Shown here in pieces: positions 1-6,457 of a stretch of 16,005 nucleotides of DNA. The translations under genes were made by a program, and so were the position numbers. Positions within the stretch are counted from its first letter, which is position 1. Every line of letters starts with the position of its first letter. Origin of the DNA: an uncultured Helicobacteraceae bacterium (GTDB lineage Bacteria > Campylobacterota > Campylobacteria > Campylobacterales > UBA6016). The stretch is taken from NCBI GenBank assembly GCA_937973585.1, contig CALJKN010000100.1, forward strand, positions 1 to 16,005. The letters are read 5' to 3'. The notes beneath the pieces were generated by a model, which saw only the letters and a program-made list of their open reading frames with translations, searched no databases and was not told the origin of the DNA.

Positions 1-652
1 TCGAGGCCATATAAATCCCCAAATACACCCCAAAAAGTGCCGGAACGGCAACCCAGATAGCCTTTGAAATATCCAAAACACCGGACATATAAAAACTGGC
101 CGACGCAAAAATACTAGTTGAGATAACATAAAACAGCGTCACCCCGATAGCTTTTTTGAGACTAAACCCGAAAAAACCTACAAGCACGGGAGCCAAAAGC
201 AATGCGCCGCCGATACCGACCGATGAACCTAATGCTCCGATTGCCGCTCCGACCGCAAAAAAGACAAACGGATAGTTTTTTTCATCACTACCTGCCCTCT
301 CGGCCGGAGATGTGACAAGCTTTATGATTGTAAACACCATAAAAGCAAGCAAGATAAAAGCCAAAGTCTTCTCCGAGGCGACTCCGGCAAAGTGCGCCCC
401 TGCTACGCCGCCTATAGCCCCTCCGGCTAAAAACGGAGCGGCGGTTTTTACGTCAAAAACAGATTTTTTGATGTTGATATAAGAGCCAAAAATAGAACTA
501 AAAGTCATTTGAAAAGCAGAGATAGCTATTGCGGCTTTGATGTTTAGCCCTGCAAACACGAGCATCGGAACGGTTATAGTACCGCCACCGACACCAAAAA
601 ATCCGCTCAGTATTCCGGCAAAAAGTCCGGTCGTAACCAAAAAAATATCCAT
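1..652 (-). CDS. TauE/SafE (TSUP) family membrane anion exporter, 3' end cut by window edge
   Basis: Reading leftward from ATG at 652 the frame stays open to the window edge (217 codons visible). The product is very hydrophobic and opens MDIFLVTTGLFAGILSGFFG, followed by VGGG, the glycine-rich first repeat of the TSUP (DUF81) family. A second half-repeat, SSVGIGGALLLAPVL, sits about 125 residues later, matching the family's internal duplication. A GAGGG Shine-Dalgarno lies 5 nt upstream, and a TATAAT box is at 678-683. Family members export or import sulfite, sulfoacetate, thiosulfate or similar organosulfur anions across the inner membrane; the substrate here cannot be read from sequence. 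The gene is divergent from fliN and probably unrelated to it. About 40-50 C-terminal residues are likely missing beyond the edge. Family assignment is secure and substrate unknown. Confidence 0.9.
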   Translation of the reverse strand, partial: MDIFLVTTGLFAGILSGFFGVGGGTITVPMLVFAGLNIKAAIAISAFQMTFSSIFGSYINIKKSVFDVKTAAPFLAGGAIGGVAGAHFAGVASEKTLAFILLAFMVFTIIKLVTSPAERAGSDEKNYPFVFFAVGAAIGALGSSVGIGGALLLAPVLVGFFGFSLKKAIGVTLFYVISTSIFASASFYMSGVLDISKAIWVAVPALFGVYLGIYMAS

Positions 653-677
653 CAAACCCTCGTATGAAAAGGGCAAG

Positions 678-683
678 ATTATA
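678..683 (-). promoter_or_regulatory. -10 element for the TSUP gene
   Basis: A perfect TATAAT on the minus strand lies 25 nt upstream of the TSUP start codon, leaving a leader of about 20 nt that carries the GAGGG ribosome binding site. No clear -35 box is visible, as is usual for sigma-70 promoters in Campylobacterota. Confidence 0.55.
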
Positions 684-749
684 CCTTTTCGGCGCAAAAA
701 TTAAGTTAAATTCAATAAAATTAATATTAAAGATGCAAAAAGAGGTTTT

Positions 750-1133
750 ATGGCACAAGAAGATTTTGACAACGACATTCTGGATGACGAGGTAGAAGAG
801 GATCTGGGCAGAAGTCTTGAGAGCCTAAAAGAGGAGAGGATATATAGTGCCGAGGAGGTGCTAATCGACTATTCCGGCATCCTTGATATGGAGGTTGAGT
901 TTGTCTCGTACCTTGGAACCGTGGAGGTTCCGCTGGCAGAGATACTAAAACTCCAAAAAGGCTCCATAGTAGACCTCAAAAAACCGGCCGGAGAATCCGT
1001 AGAGATACTGATAAATAAGCGGATTATCGGCAAAGGGGAGATAATGGTATACGAAAAAAATCTGGCAATCAGGGTAAATGAGATACTAAACTCCAAAACC
1101 GTTATCGAATATTTTTCGAAAGAGCTTGAATAA
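750..1133 (+). CDS. fliN: FliN, flagellar motor switch / C-ring protein
   Basis: This is a 127-residue protein with an acidic, low-complexity N-terminus (about residues 1-25) followed by a SpoA (surface presentation of antigens) domain at about 50-125. The domain shows the typical pattern of a hydrophobic strand (MEVEFVSYLGTVEVPL), then KLQKGSIVDLKKPAGESVEILIN and a terminal NLAIRVNEI strand. FliN forms the base of the cytoplasmic C-ring, where it helps switch rotation direction and docks the FliH-FliI export ATPase. The length is typical of FliN rather than of the longer FliY. An AGAGG ribosome binding site ends 4 nt before the ATG. The stop codon shares one base with the next gene's start, so the two are almost certainly co-translated. 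No sigma-54 (GG-N10-GC) or clear sigma-28 promoter was seen in the 97-nt AT-rich upstream gap. Confidence 0.93.
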   Translation: MAQEDFDNDILDDEVEEDLGRSLESLKEERIYSAEEVLIDYSGILDMEVEFVSYLGTVEVPLAEILKLQKGSIVDLKKPAGESVEILINKRIIGKGEIMVYEKNLAIRVNEILNSKTVIEYFSKELE

Positions 1134-2029
1134 TGAAGTACATAATAGCCCTGATAGCGTTTGCCGTAACCTCTTTTGCATCAAACCTACTATCTATCAG
1201 CGTCAACGAGGGGCACGACAACGTTGAGCTGAATATGAATTTTGATAAGCCGTTTAACGGGACAATGGAGCAAAACTCCACCGCCACAGTCACCGCTCTA
1301 ACAATCAACGGAATATCTATCGACAGCAAAAAAGATATCGCCCTCTCCCAAAACCCGCTCATAAAACGGGTTATTATGACAAAAGCCGGGGACAAAGCGG
1401 TAAATCTGGTTTTTGAAACCAAACAGGAGATAACCCTAGAGGCCACCAAAAACAACGACGGCTACAAGCTTCAGTTAAAAGCGATAATCAAACCGGGGGT
1501 AGCAAAAGAGGGGAACAAAACCGAAGCTAACGCCACAGATGTGACAAAACCGGAAGCCGTAGGAGACCTAAATACTCAAGATGATTCCGGCCTTAGCTGG
1601 CGATATTTTGCGATGATAGGGTTCTTGCTGGTTATGATAGCAATAATGCTCTACGTCAAAAAAAGATTCGGCATCAAGGCGGCAAAAAGAGCCCCTGCCC
1701 CTAGCGGCGGAGGTGTCGGCGGACTGTTCTCATCTTCAAAGCAGGCAAAAGCCGTAGAAGATATTCCGGAGCTTACAATCATCTCCCAAAACTATCTTGA
1801 CCAGACAAATAGATTGCTATTGATTGAGTTTAATAAAATCAGATACCTTTTATTGGTCGGAAACTCAAATGCCGTAGTGGATAGATACTATCCGCAAGGG
1901 GTTGATGCAAAAAGCGACGATTTTAAGAGCATAATCGCCGATAACGAACACAAACTAAACGAATTTTTAAAACCCAAAGAGCTTTCAAACCTCGACGAAT
2001 ACAGGGCAAAAGCAGAGGGAAATATATAG
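1133..2029 (+). CDS. fliO: FliO-like flagellar export-gate assembly protein with long periplasmic N-terminus
   Basis: This 298-residue protein begins with a signal peptide (residues 1-17, MKYIIALIAFAVTSFAS). A beta-rich periplasmic region follows at about 20-120 and resembles an AMIN-type domain. Next come a linker, a single transmembrane segment (about 157-175, FAMIGFLLVMIAIMLYV), a basic/glycine-rich stretch, and a cytoplasmic FliO-like module (about 212-250, LTIISQNYLDQTNRLLLIEF then YLLLVGNSNAVV). FliO helps assemble the FliP-FliQ-FliR export gate. Most FliO proteins are short and lack the large periplasmic part; Helicobacter FliO is also long and lies next to fliN, which supports the call. 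The start overlaps the fliN stop by one base with no separate ribosome binding site, implying translational coupling. The N-terminal domain assignment is the least certain part. Confidence 0.75.
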   Translation: MKYIIALIAFAVTSFASNLLSISVNEGHDNVELNMNFDKPFNGTMEQNSTATVTALTINGISIDSKKDIALSQNPLIKRVIMTKAGDKAVNLVFETKQEITLEATKNNDGYKLQLKAIIKPGVAKEGNKTEANATDVTKPEAVGDLNTQDDSGLSWRYFAMIGFLLVMIAIMLYVKKRFGIKAAKRAPAPSGGGVGGLFSSSKQAKAVEDIPELTIISQNYLDQTNRLLLIEFNKIRYLLLVGNSNAVVDRYYPQGVDAKSDDFKSIIADNEHKLNEFLKPKELSNLDEYRAKAEGNI

Positions 2030-2037
2030 CAAAAAGC

Positions 2038-2078
2038 GCAACTGCCCCTAAAAGCAGTTGCCCCTCCACCGTTTTTTT
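2038..2078. terminator. Bidirectional hairpin after fliO
   Basis: A perfect 8-bp stem (GCAACTGC at 2038-2045, GCAGTTGC at 2054-2061) has an 8-nt loop. On the plus strand a run of seven T lies 10 nt after the stem. On the minus strand TTTTT follows within 2 nt (GCGCTTTTTGC). It probably ends the fliN-fliO transcript and also blocks transcription coming from the right. Confidence 0.55.
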
Positions 2079-2090
2079 CACAACGCATCG

Positions 2091-2234
2091 CTACTCATAA
2101 ACACCTTGTCTATACCTGACATCGACCACTAAAACCAGTACTTTTTCCCTTTTACCGGATAAAACAAACGATAATTGCCGATTATTTTTGGTGATTTTAA
2201 AAATGAAGATTAAACAAAAACCAGCCTGTCTTTT
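2091..2234 (-). pseudogene. RelE/ParE-superfamily toxin, C-terminal remnant
   Basis: This is an open minus-strand frame of 47 residues with no plausible start and an upstream in-frame stop at 2235. Its last part, SGKREKVLVLVVDVRYRQGV then YE, matches the closing strand-plus-tail of RelE-type toxins, which usually ends in a pattern like VLVVxVGHRxxVY. The expected GHR is replaced by RYR and the N-terminal helices are missing. A second frame immediately upstream encodes DKKDRLVFV, also typical of RelE/YoeB toxins, so an intact gene may have been broken by a small insertion carrying the 2182-2207 repeat. Family resemblance is moderate, and the reconstruction is inference. Confidence 0.4.
2182..2207. 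repeat. Direct repeat, copy 1 of 2 (partner 2596-2620)
   Basis: This 26-bp AT-rich segment, reading TTATTTTTGGTGATTT then TAAAAATGAA, recurs at 2596-2620 with one missing T and one A-to-G change. The two copies flank the antitoxin stub and the IS3 remnant. Confidence 0.7.
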
Positions 2235-2254
2235 TTATCCTAATTTTCTACTTG

Positions 2255-2263
2255 TGCTATAAT
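2255..2263 (+). promoter_or_regulatory. Extended -10 promoter (TGCTATAAT)
   Basis: A consensus extended -10 (TGn before TATAAT) ends 22 nt upstream of the ATG at 2286, with AAAGGA as ribosome binding site at about 2272-2277. It would drive the truncated antitoxin-like ORF and is a relic of an intact gene. Confidence 0.55.
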
Positions 2264-2285
2264 CAAGCAACAAAGGAATGATAAT

Positions 2286-2411
2286 ATGAGAGCAGTTGAG
2301 TTCACTACTACCGTGGCGGATAGTTTTTATAATGTCCCCGTTTGTCAAGACAGTTTTTTGAGTGGTTCTTATTCCACCTGTCATGCAGCCCGATCCATTG
2401 CTTTGAGATAG
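2286..2411 (+). pseudogene. Antitoxin-like gene stub, disrupted by IS3-family insertion
   Basis: With a good promoter and AAAGGA ribosome binding site, the frame starts MRAVEFTTTVADSFYNVP. This opening recalls small type II antitoxins whose N-terminus reads M(R/K)AVEFTT. After about 16 codons the DNA becomes the end of an IS3-family element (from about 2333), and the frame runs to TAG at 2409-2411 through insertion sequence, giving a 41-residue hybrid. Only the first 16 codons are native; the rest is read-through. The family assignment rests on a short stretch and is tentative, but disruption by the insertion is clear. Confidence 0.45.
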
Positions 2412-2560
2412 ACGCTCAAAGGTGTTTTGTAGCTCAATGCCGAATGAAGCCTTTTTGTATTGTAAATTCTGATATAGTTTTCAATTCCAGTTCTCGCCTC
2501 CCTGAGATTTTCATATCGTTTCAAATGGAAATGACACGGAATTTTTAACACTCACTTTGG
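2333..2560 (-). mobile_element. IS3-family insertion sequence remnant (transposase-end terminus)
   Basis: The element starts at TGTCCCCGTTTGTCAAGACA (2333-2352), which has the TG tip expected of an IS3-family inverted repeat. The transposase stop lies about 30 nt inside it at 2381. Only about 0.2 kb of an element normally 1.2-1.5 kb long remains. The other end and most of the transposase are gone, so no mate for the terminal repeat is present. The right boundary, near 2551-2560, is approximate. Confidence 0.6.
2381..2551 (-). pseudogene. IS3-family transposase (OrfB), C-terminal fragment
   Basis: These 56 residues read from just after an in-frame stop at 2552. They include YENLREARTGIENYIRIYNT followed by KRLHSALSYKTPLSVY, the diagnostic end of the rve/DDE integrase domain of IS3 OrfB. 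The third catalytic acidic residue (E of DDE) would lie in or just before this stretch, and the first two acidic residues are absent. The fragment cannot be active. It marks past insertion into the antitoxin-like gene at 2286 and later deletion. Confidence 0.85.
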
Positions 2561-2595
2561 CATCTCTTTGCTCGTTTTTTTTTGATTATAAGTAG

Positions 2596-2620
2596 TTATT
2601 TTTGGTGATTTAAAAGTGAA
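2596..2620. repeat. Direct repeat, copy 2 of 2 (partner 2182-2207)
   Basis: This 25-bp copy overlaps the last codons and TAA stop of the AlbA_2/HATPase gene on the minus strand. It differs from copy 1 by a single-base gap and one substitution. Together the copies bracket about 390 bp containing the IS remnant. Confidence 0.7.
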
Positions 2621-4494
2621 TTATTTTTTTGAAAATTAACATTTATTTCAAAATCTGGCTTACCCTTATCAGATTTAGTTTTTCCATCTTTTCTAGTAAT
2701 AAATTTTTTATCCTCTAATCTATTAAAGATATTTCTAATCTTCCTTTTAAAGTTTTCAAATTCATTGAGATTAATATTTTTATATAACTTACTATACAGG
2801 TAAGTCCCTATACTGCTTGCGCTCACAACCATATCTCTTCCGCCAAACTTATTATGAACATATATAGCATTAAGAACATCAACATAATCGCTTCCGAGCA
2901 TCGACCATTCGCCGTCGCCGTATATATTTTTCAATTCATCATAAAAATGAATGTCCTGAATAAAAACCCTGTCTACTAAATAAATTGGATAAATCTCAGG
3001 ACTTTTTGGGTCCTTAAATATCATCCCCTTCTCTTCTAAATCCGCAATTATATTTTTATGATTATTGTCATTTGTAAGTAAAATTGTGTACTCTTCAACC
3101 CTGTTAAGTTTTTCTGATTTTAAAAAGTAGCTCATTAAGACCAATTCATCTTCGCTAAACTCACGCCCATTTTTTTCAGATATATATCCTTTGTAACTAC
3201 TGAAAAACATCTCCATTTCAGCATCATACACCTTGCCTTTCGGGATTACTAGCTTAATCTCATCTTGGCTCAAAACATAATACGGCACATCTATTTTATT
3301 TTCAAGGCAGGTATCAATCAAAGACGACAAGCCCCTGCCCTTACCCTCCCAATAATCAAAACTCTTAAGAATATGTGTTAGTTTAGGATTTCTAGCTATT
3401 TGAACAGGGATAATTCTTCTTACTTTTATTACCGAATCAAACATAATTCGTTGCCGTCTTTCAAATCCTCCCGGATTTCTTATTGATAAATAGGCGTTTG
3501 GTTTTATCTCAACAATAATAAATCGATCAGAATTGTAATTTCTATGCGCAAAGGCGTTGTTGATACTCTCTCTTATTAATTCTTCTGGGTATTCTGGTTC
3601 AGCCCTTCCTCCGCCTGAGTATCCTACGCCAATTTGAATATTACGCCACACAAAATTATATGTCCTGTCAATCAGCCCAACGATATTATCGTTGATTACT
3701 TCTTTTGCTTGAGCAACTTTTGTATCAGATAGAACATAACAATCGGCTTCGCATTTGCCTTGAATATAAGACTCTATATTTTCACCGCAAATCAACATAC
3801 CCAATAATGTTGGTTGACCATCCTTAACAAAAGATTGCCTAGTCAGAAAAGACATAGCGCTATTTAGGTCGGCTTTTATTGTTTCGCCCTTACTTTTTCC
3901 TTTGTTAAACCTTAGTATATATTGATTTAGCGTGTCTATATTTATAGCTTCAAGCGTTGCATTTTTAACTTTTTCTATTTCTCGCGACTGAATAAATTCT
4001 TTCTTTAACTCCTCGTATGCTTCAATCTCTGCATTAGAAAGTATATGATCCCCCGTGATAACTCTTCTATAGGCGTTGCCTTCATAAAATACATACTTTT
4101 GCTCATCTGTCAAACTCTCTACATATACAACCATTACCTTGTTTTCCAAAAAATCAACAAGTTTAAAATCCAATTTAGAGCTTACATCAAACACAATATT
4201 TTCTTTTGTTTTAAAAAGTTTTGGCAGTGTATCTTTGAGATAGCTTTCATTTGACTGACTATTGTCGTAGCCTGTAAATTTGTAGCTTTTTGGATTTGAA
4301 TTGTTTTTATCTTGAATGCCAATAACAATAATTCCGCCGTTTGTATTTAAAAAGGCACAAACTGTCTTCTGAAAATCATTACCCCATCCATTGGATAGGT
4401 TTTTTAGCTCAAACCTTTCGGTTTCCACTTCTTCGTATTGATTATTTTTGATACAGTCTTCTATTATTTTTAGATTTTTTTCTACTATATCCAT
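2596..4494 (-). CDS. AlbA_2 (Schlafen-like) DNA-binding / HATPase_c_4 protein (RecG-like regulator family)
   Basis: This 632-residue protein has an N-terminal AlbA_2/Schlafen-type nucleic-acid-binding domain at about 22-150. It shows ERFELKNLSNGWG, then VCAFLNTNGGIIVIGIQDK, the family's signature of a conserved ELK and a GG-hydrophobic-GI strand. A GHKL-type HATPase_c_4 domain follows at about 300-400 (EELIRESINNAFAHRNY holds the N-box; SIRNPGGF lies later). The C-terminus (about 590-620) looks like a winged helix. Such proteins are often misnamed RecG, have no helicase motor, and act as DNA-binding regulators, frequently in mobile or defence-rich regions. The gene is clearly more AT-rich than its neighbours and lies alone beside IS and toxin debris, which suggests acquisition. 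ATG at 4494 is preferred over TTG at 4497; neither has a strong ribosome binding site. Confidence 0.85.
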   Translation of the reverse strand: MDIVEKNLKIIEDCIKNNQYEEVETERFELKNLSNGWGNDFQKTVCAFLNTNGGIIVIGIQDKNNSNPKSYKFTGYDNSQSNESYLKDTLPKLFKTKENIVFDVSSKLDFKLVDFLENKVMVVYVESLTDEQKYVFYEGNAYRRVITGDHILSNAEIEAYEELKKEFIQSREIEKVKNATLEAINIDTLNQYILRFNKGKSKGETIKADLNSAMSFLTRQSFVKDGQPTLLGMLICGENIESYIQGKCEADCYVLSDTKVAQAKEVINDNIVGLIDRTYNFVWRNIQIGVGYSGGGRAEPEYPEELIRESINNAFAHRNYNSDRFIIVEIKPNAYLSIRNPGGFERRQRIMFDSVIKVRRIIPVQIARNPKLTHILKSFDYWEGKGRGLSSLIDTCLENKIDVPYYVLSQDEIKLVIPKGKVYDAEMEMFFSSYKGYISEKNGREFSEDELVLMSYFLKSEKLNRVEEYTILLTNDNNHKNIIADLEEKGMIFKDPKSPEIYPIYLVDRVFIQDIHFYDELKNIYGDGEWSMLGSDYVDVLNAIYVHNKFGGRDMVVSASSIGTYLYSKLYKNINLNEFENFKRKIRNIFNRLEDKKFITRKDGKTKSDKGKPDFEINVNFQKNNSLLNHQK

Positions 4495-4497
4495 CAA

Positions 4498-4785
4498 ATC
4501 TATCCATTTTTATATATTCCAGTAATTATATACTCTTTTGTTGTTTCTTTTTCTTTTTCGGCTCATCTACCACGAGGCTTGTAAGTTTTTTAGCTCAAAC
4601 AAAATAGGCATCATGCCCCCGTACCACTCTTGAAGTCATCTTTTGCAGCAGAGTTTATCTGCTGCTTTCTCTGTGGTCTTCGTAAGTATTTTGGAAACGT
4701 GGCGACCTCTCCGTTTATCGGTTCTTCTGCCTTGCGGATTTTTGCAATTCTCAAGAAACCCACAAAGCTCCGTATTTTTAAAACA
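4498..4785. other. Gap with degenerate coding remnants and an 8-bp-stem hairpin
   Basis: No convincing gene was found in these 288 nt. A minus-strand frame at 4611-4763 (50 residues, GTG start, GGAG upstream) encodes a basic peptide (VATFPKYLRRPQRKQQ then INSAAKDD) with no family I recognise. A perfect hairpin, GCAGCAGA / TCTGCTGC with a 5-nt loop, lies at 4645-4665 and has no T-run in either direction. A 16-bp string, GTTTGAGCTAAAAAAC (minus), recurs from the 5' part of the adjacent AlbA_2 gene and encodes FELKN in both places, so part of this gap may be an eroded partial copy of that gene. Confidence 0.35.
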
Positions 4786-5808
4786 CTAACCCATAGGGTA
4801 CAAAATATCTGCGTGAGCCCTGTCTAAAGCGGCGAGGACGTCTTTTGGGATTGTGGTTCTTGCGGAGGCTAAAATCTCCGGTAGTTGGGATGTTTTTGTA
4901 ACTCCGAATATGGATGAACCGATAAATGAAAACGACAAGCTCCACGCCATAGCCAGAGTAACGGGGTGGATTCCGGCCTCTTTTGCAATCTCCAGATATC
5001 TCCCCGTCAAGGCCAAAGAGCGCTCTCCGGCAAATCTATTTGCCTGAGCCTTCATCCGGACATCGTCCATCGCCGCATAAACGCCGAATCTGGCATCTGA
5101 CGGAAAACCGTTTTGATACTTGCCGCTAAGCACCCCGCCCGCAAGCGGCGAATACGCAAGAAGCGATACCTGCTCCCTGTCGCATACCGCCCCCAGCTCA
5201 TCCAAAAATCGTCTGTTTAACATCGAAAAATTGTTTTGGATAGTCTCGAATCTGGCAAAGCCTTTGTATTTTGAGGTCATTAGCGCCTTTGTGAGGCCGT
5301 ACGCCGTATCGTTTGAGGTGCCGACATATCGAACCTTTCCGCTTTGAACCAACCTGTCAAACGCCTCCATCGACTCCTCTATCGGCACTACCGTATCAGG
5401 CCAATGCATCTGATAAAGGTCGATATATTCGGTTTGTAGTCTCCTTAGGCTCCCCTCTACCGCCCGCTCGATATGGAATCTGTCTATAGCCGTAAGACCG
5501 TGACGGATCGGCGGAACAAACCAGCCGTTCGCCGCCCCTGCGACTTTTGTGGCCAGTATCAGGCCGTCTCTTGGGATTTGTCTATCCTTTAGCCACTCCC
5601 CGATGATTATCTCGGTGTTTCCGGCATATTTTGCGTGTGGTGGAACCGGATATATCTCTGCCGTATCAAAAAAATTGATTCCGGCCTCCCATGCAGCGTC
5701 CATAACCCGATACGCCTCATCCTTGTCCGCCGAAAAACCAAATGTCATAGTCCCCAGACAAAGTGTCGAAACCCTAAGGCCGCTACGCCCGAGATATTTG
5801 TATTTCAT
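4786..5808 (-). CDS. Aldo/keto reductase (NADPH-dependent, Tas-like)
   Basis: This is a 340-residue TIM-barrel oxidoreductase. The catalytic tetrad of the family is complete: Asp48 and Tyr53 (FFDTAEIYP), Lys88 (LATKVAG) and His135 (LYQMHWPD). The C-terminal part has an SIFGVTKTSQLPEIL region that fits the family's NADP-binding segment. It reduces aldehydes or ketones in the cytoplasm; the physiological substrate is unknown. Two adjacent ATGs (5811, 5808) follow GGAGG at 5816-5820. ATG 5808 gives the better 7-nt spacing and a normal family N-terminus (MKYKYLGRSGL), so an upstream ATG at 5841 that includes the ribosome binding site as coding is not used. It lies 44 nt after the MerP-like gene on the same strand and may be the last gene of that operon. 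Confidence 0.9.
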   Translation of the reverse strand: MKYKYLGRSGLRVSTLCLGTMTFGFSADKDEAYRVMDAAWEAGINFFDTAEIYPVPPHAKYAGNTEIIIGEWLKDRQIPRDGLILATKVAGAANGWFVPPIRHGLTAIDRFHIERAVEGSLRRLQTEYIDLYQMHWPDTVVPIEESMEAFDRLVQSGKVRYVGTSNDTAYGLTKALMTSKYKGFARFETIQNNFSMLNRRFLDELGAVCDREQVSLLAYSPLAGGVLSGKYQNGFPSDARFGVYAAMDDVRMKAQANRFAGERSLALTGRYLEIAKEAGIHPVTLAMAWSLSFSFIGSSIFGVTKTSQLPEILASARTTIPKDVLAALDRAHADILYPMG

Positions 5809-5852
5809 CATACCGCCTCCGTTTTTGGGAGATTTTGGCATAAATGCTCTGA

Positions 5853-6116
5853 CTATTTGATTACCTCGGTTATTTTGTATCCGGTTTTGGCTACCGATGC
5901 CTTGACGGCATCAATGGAGACATTCCCGTCCATGCTGATTACGGCCGTTTCGGTTCTAAAATTTACCTTTGCCTCTCTGACACCCTGCACATCCAAAATG
6001 GCAGTTTTGACCGCTTTTGTGCACGCTATACAGTGCATTCCGGCAACCTTTACGGTTATTTCGGCGCAAAAGAGGGATATGGATAACAAAATGAGTGCTA
6101 ACGCTACTCTCCCCAT
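5853..6116 (-). CDS. merP: MerP-like periplasmic heavy-metal-binding protein (HMA domain)
   Basis: This 87-residue protein has a signal peptide (about residues 1-17, MGRVALALILLSISLFC) followed by one heavy-metal-associated domain. It carries the metal-binding loop GMHCIACTKAV (Cys29, Cys32), then GVREAKVNFRTETAVI and a closing KTGYKITEV strand. MerP proteins capture Hg(II) in the periplasm and hand it to the inner-membrane MerT; related HMA proteins carry Cu(I) or other soft metals. The start overlaps the MerT-like gene by 13 nt, so translation is coupled. No merA, merR or merC is visible in the window, so the metal cannot be assumed to be mercury. Fold and pairing are secure and the ligand is inference. 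Confidence 0.82.
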   Translation of the reverse strand: MGRVALALILLSISLFCAEITVKVAGMHCIACTKAVKTAILDVQGVREAKVNFRTETAVISMDGNVSIDAVKASVAKTGYKITEVIK

Positions 6117-6457
6117 ATATACCCCTCATAAAAAGGGTACAAAAGGGCAGCCAGAGAGAGGGCTAGCAAAAATACAAAAAATACCGTATACCGTTTTTTG
6201 ACCGCATCTTTTTCGCAACAGACTATCTCTTTTTTTGAAAAAAATATTTTGTATGTTCCGTACACTATAAAAACAATCGATAAGGCGGCAAAGTGCCATC
6301 GATATTCGTTTAGCGCCGGTAGATTTATCAGCCCTCCAAATGAAATACCAAACAACAAAAACAGAGTCGGAACCAGACAGCAAGAGGCGGACAAAATCGC
6401 ACTCCCGAATCCGGCCAATAAAACAAAAATCAGCCCTTTATTTTTTTTATTTTGCAT
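6104..6457 (-). CDS. merT: MerT-like inner-membrane metal transport protein
   Basis: This is a 117-residue protein with three predicted membrane segments (about 9-33, 54-74 and 91-109). A vicinal cysteine pair sits in the first (SASCCLVP, Cys26-Cys27), the hallmark of MerT. A second pair (EIVCCEKD, Cys80-Cys81) lies in the cytoplasmic loop between segments 2 and 3, also as in MerT. The protein would take metal from the MerP-like partner and release it inside to a thiol acceptor or reductase. ATG at 6457 gives a normal MerT start; an in-frame ATG at 6472 is an alternative. Either start lies inside the 3' end of the molybdoenzyme gene (28-43 nt overlap), which strongly couples the two. Absence of merA makes the intracellular fate of the metal unknown. 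Confidence 0.82.
   Translation of the reverse strand: MQNKKNKGLIFVLLAGFGSAILSASCCLVPTLFLLFGISFGGLINLPALNEYRWHFAALSIVFIVYGTYKIFFSKKEIVCCEKDAVKKRYTVFFVFLLALSLAALLYPFYEGYIWGE

Noticed and set aside
653..749. Sigma-54 promoter for fliN
   Set aside because: No GG-N10-GC pattern was found in the gap; only AT-rich sequence with a possible weak -10.
498..758. 86-codon minus-strand ORF
   Set aside because: It runs out of frame through the start region of the TSUP gene, which has the family repeats, promoter and ribosome binding site; the ORF is a shadow.
2342..2548. 68-codon plus-strand ORF
   Set aside because: It is the opposite strand of the IS3 transposase tail, which gives a much better family match.
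2596..4494. RecG helicase
   Set aside because: The protein has AlbA_2 and HATPase regions but no Walker A helicase motor or DEAD/DExH motifs; the RecG name often given to this family is misleading.
5635..6201. 188-codon plus-strand ORF
   Set aside because: Antisense to the aldo/keto reductase, MerP-like and MerT-like genes, all of which have clear motifs; no domain of its own.
5853..6457. Classical mercury-resistance operon
   Set aside because: The MerT- and MerP-like proteins are convincing, but there is no merA, merR or merB, and the upstream gene is a molybdoenzyme. Mercury as the substrate is not supported here.
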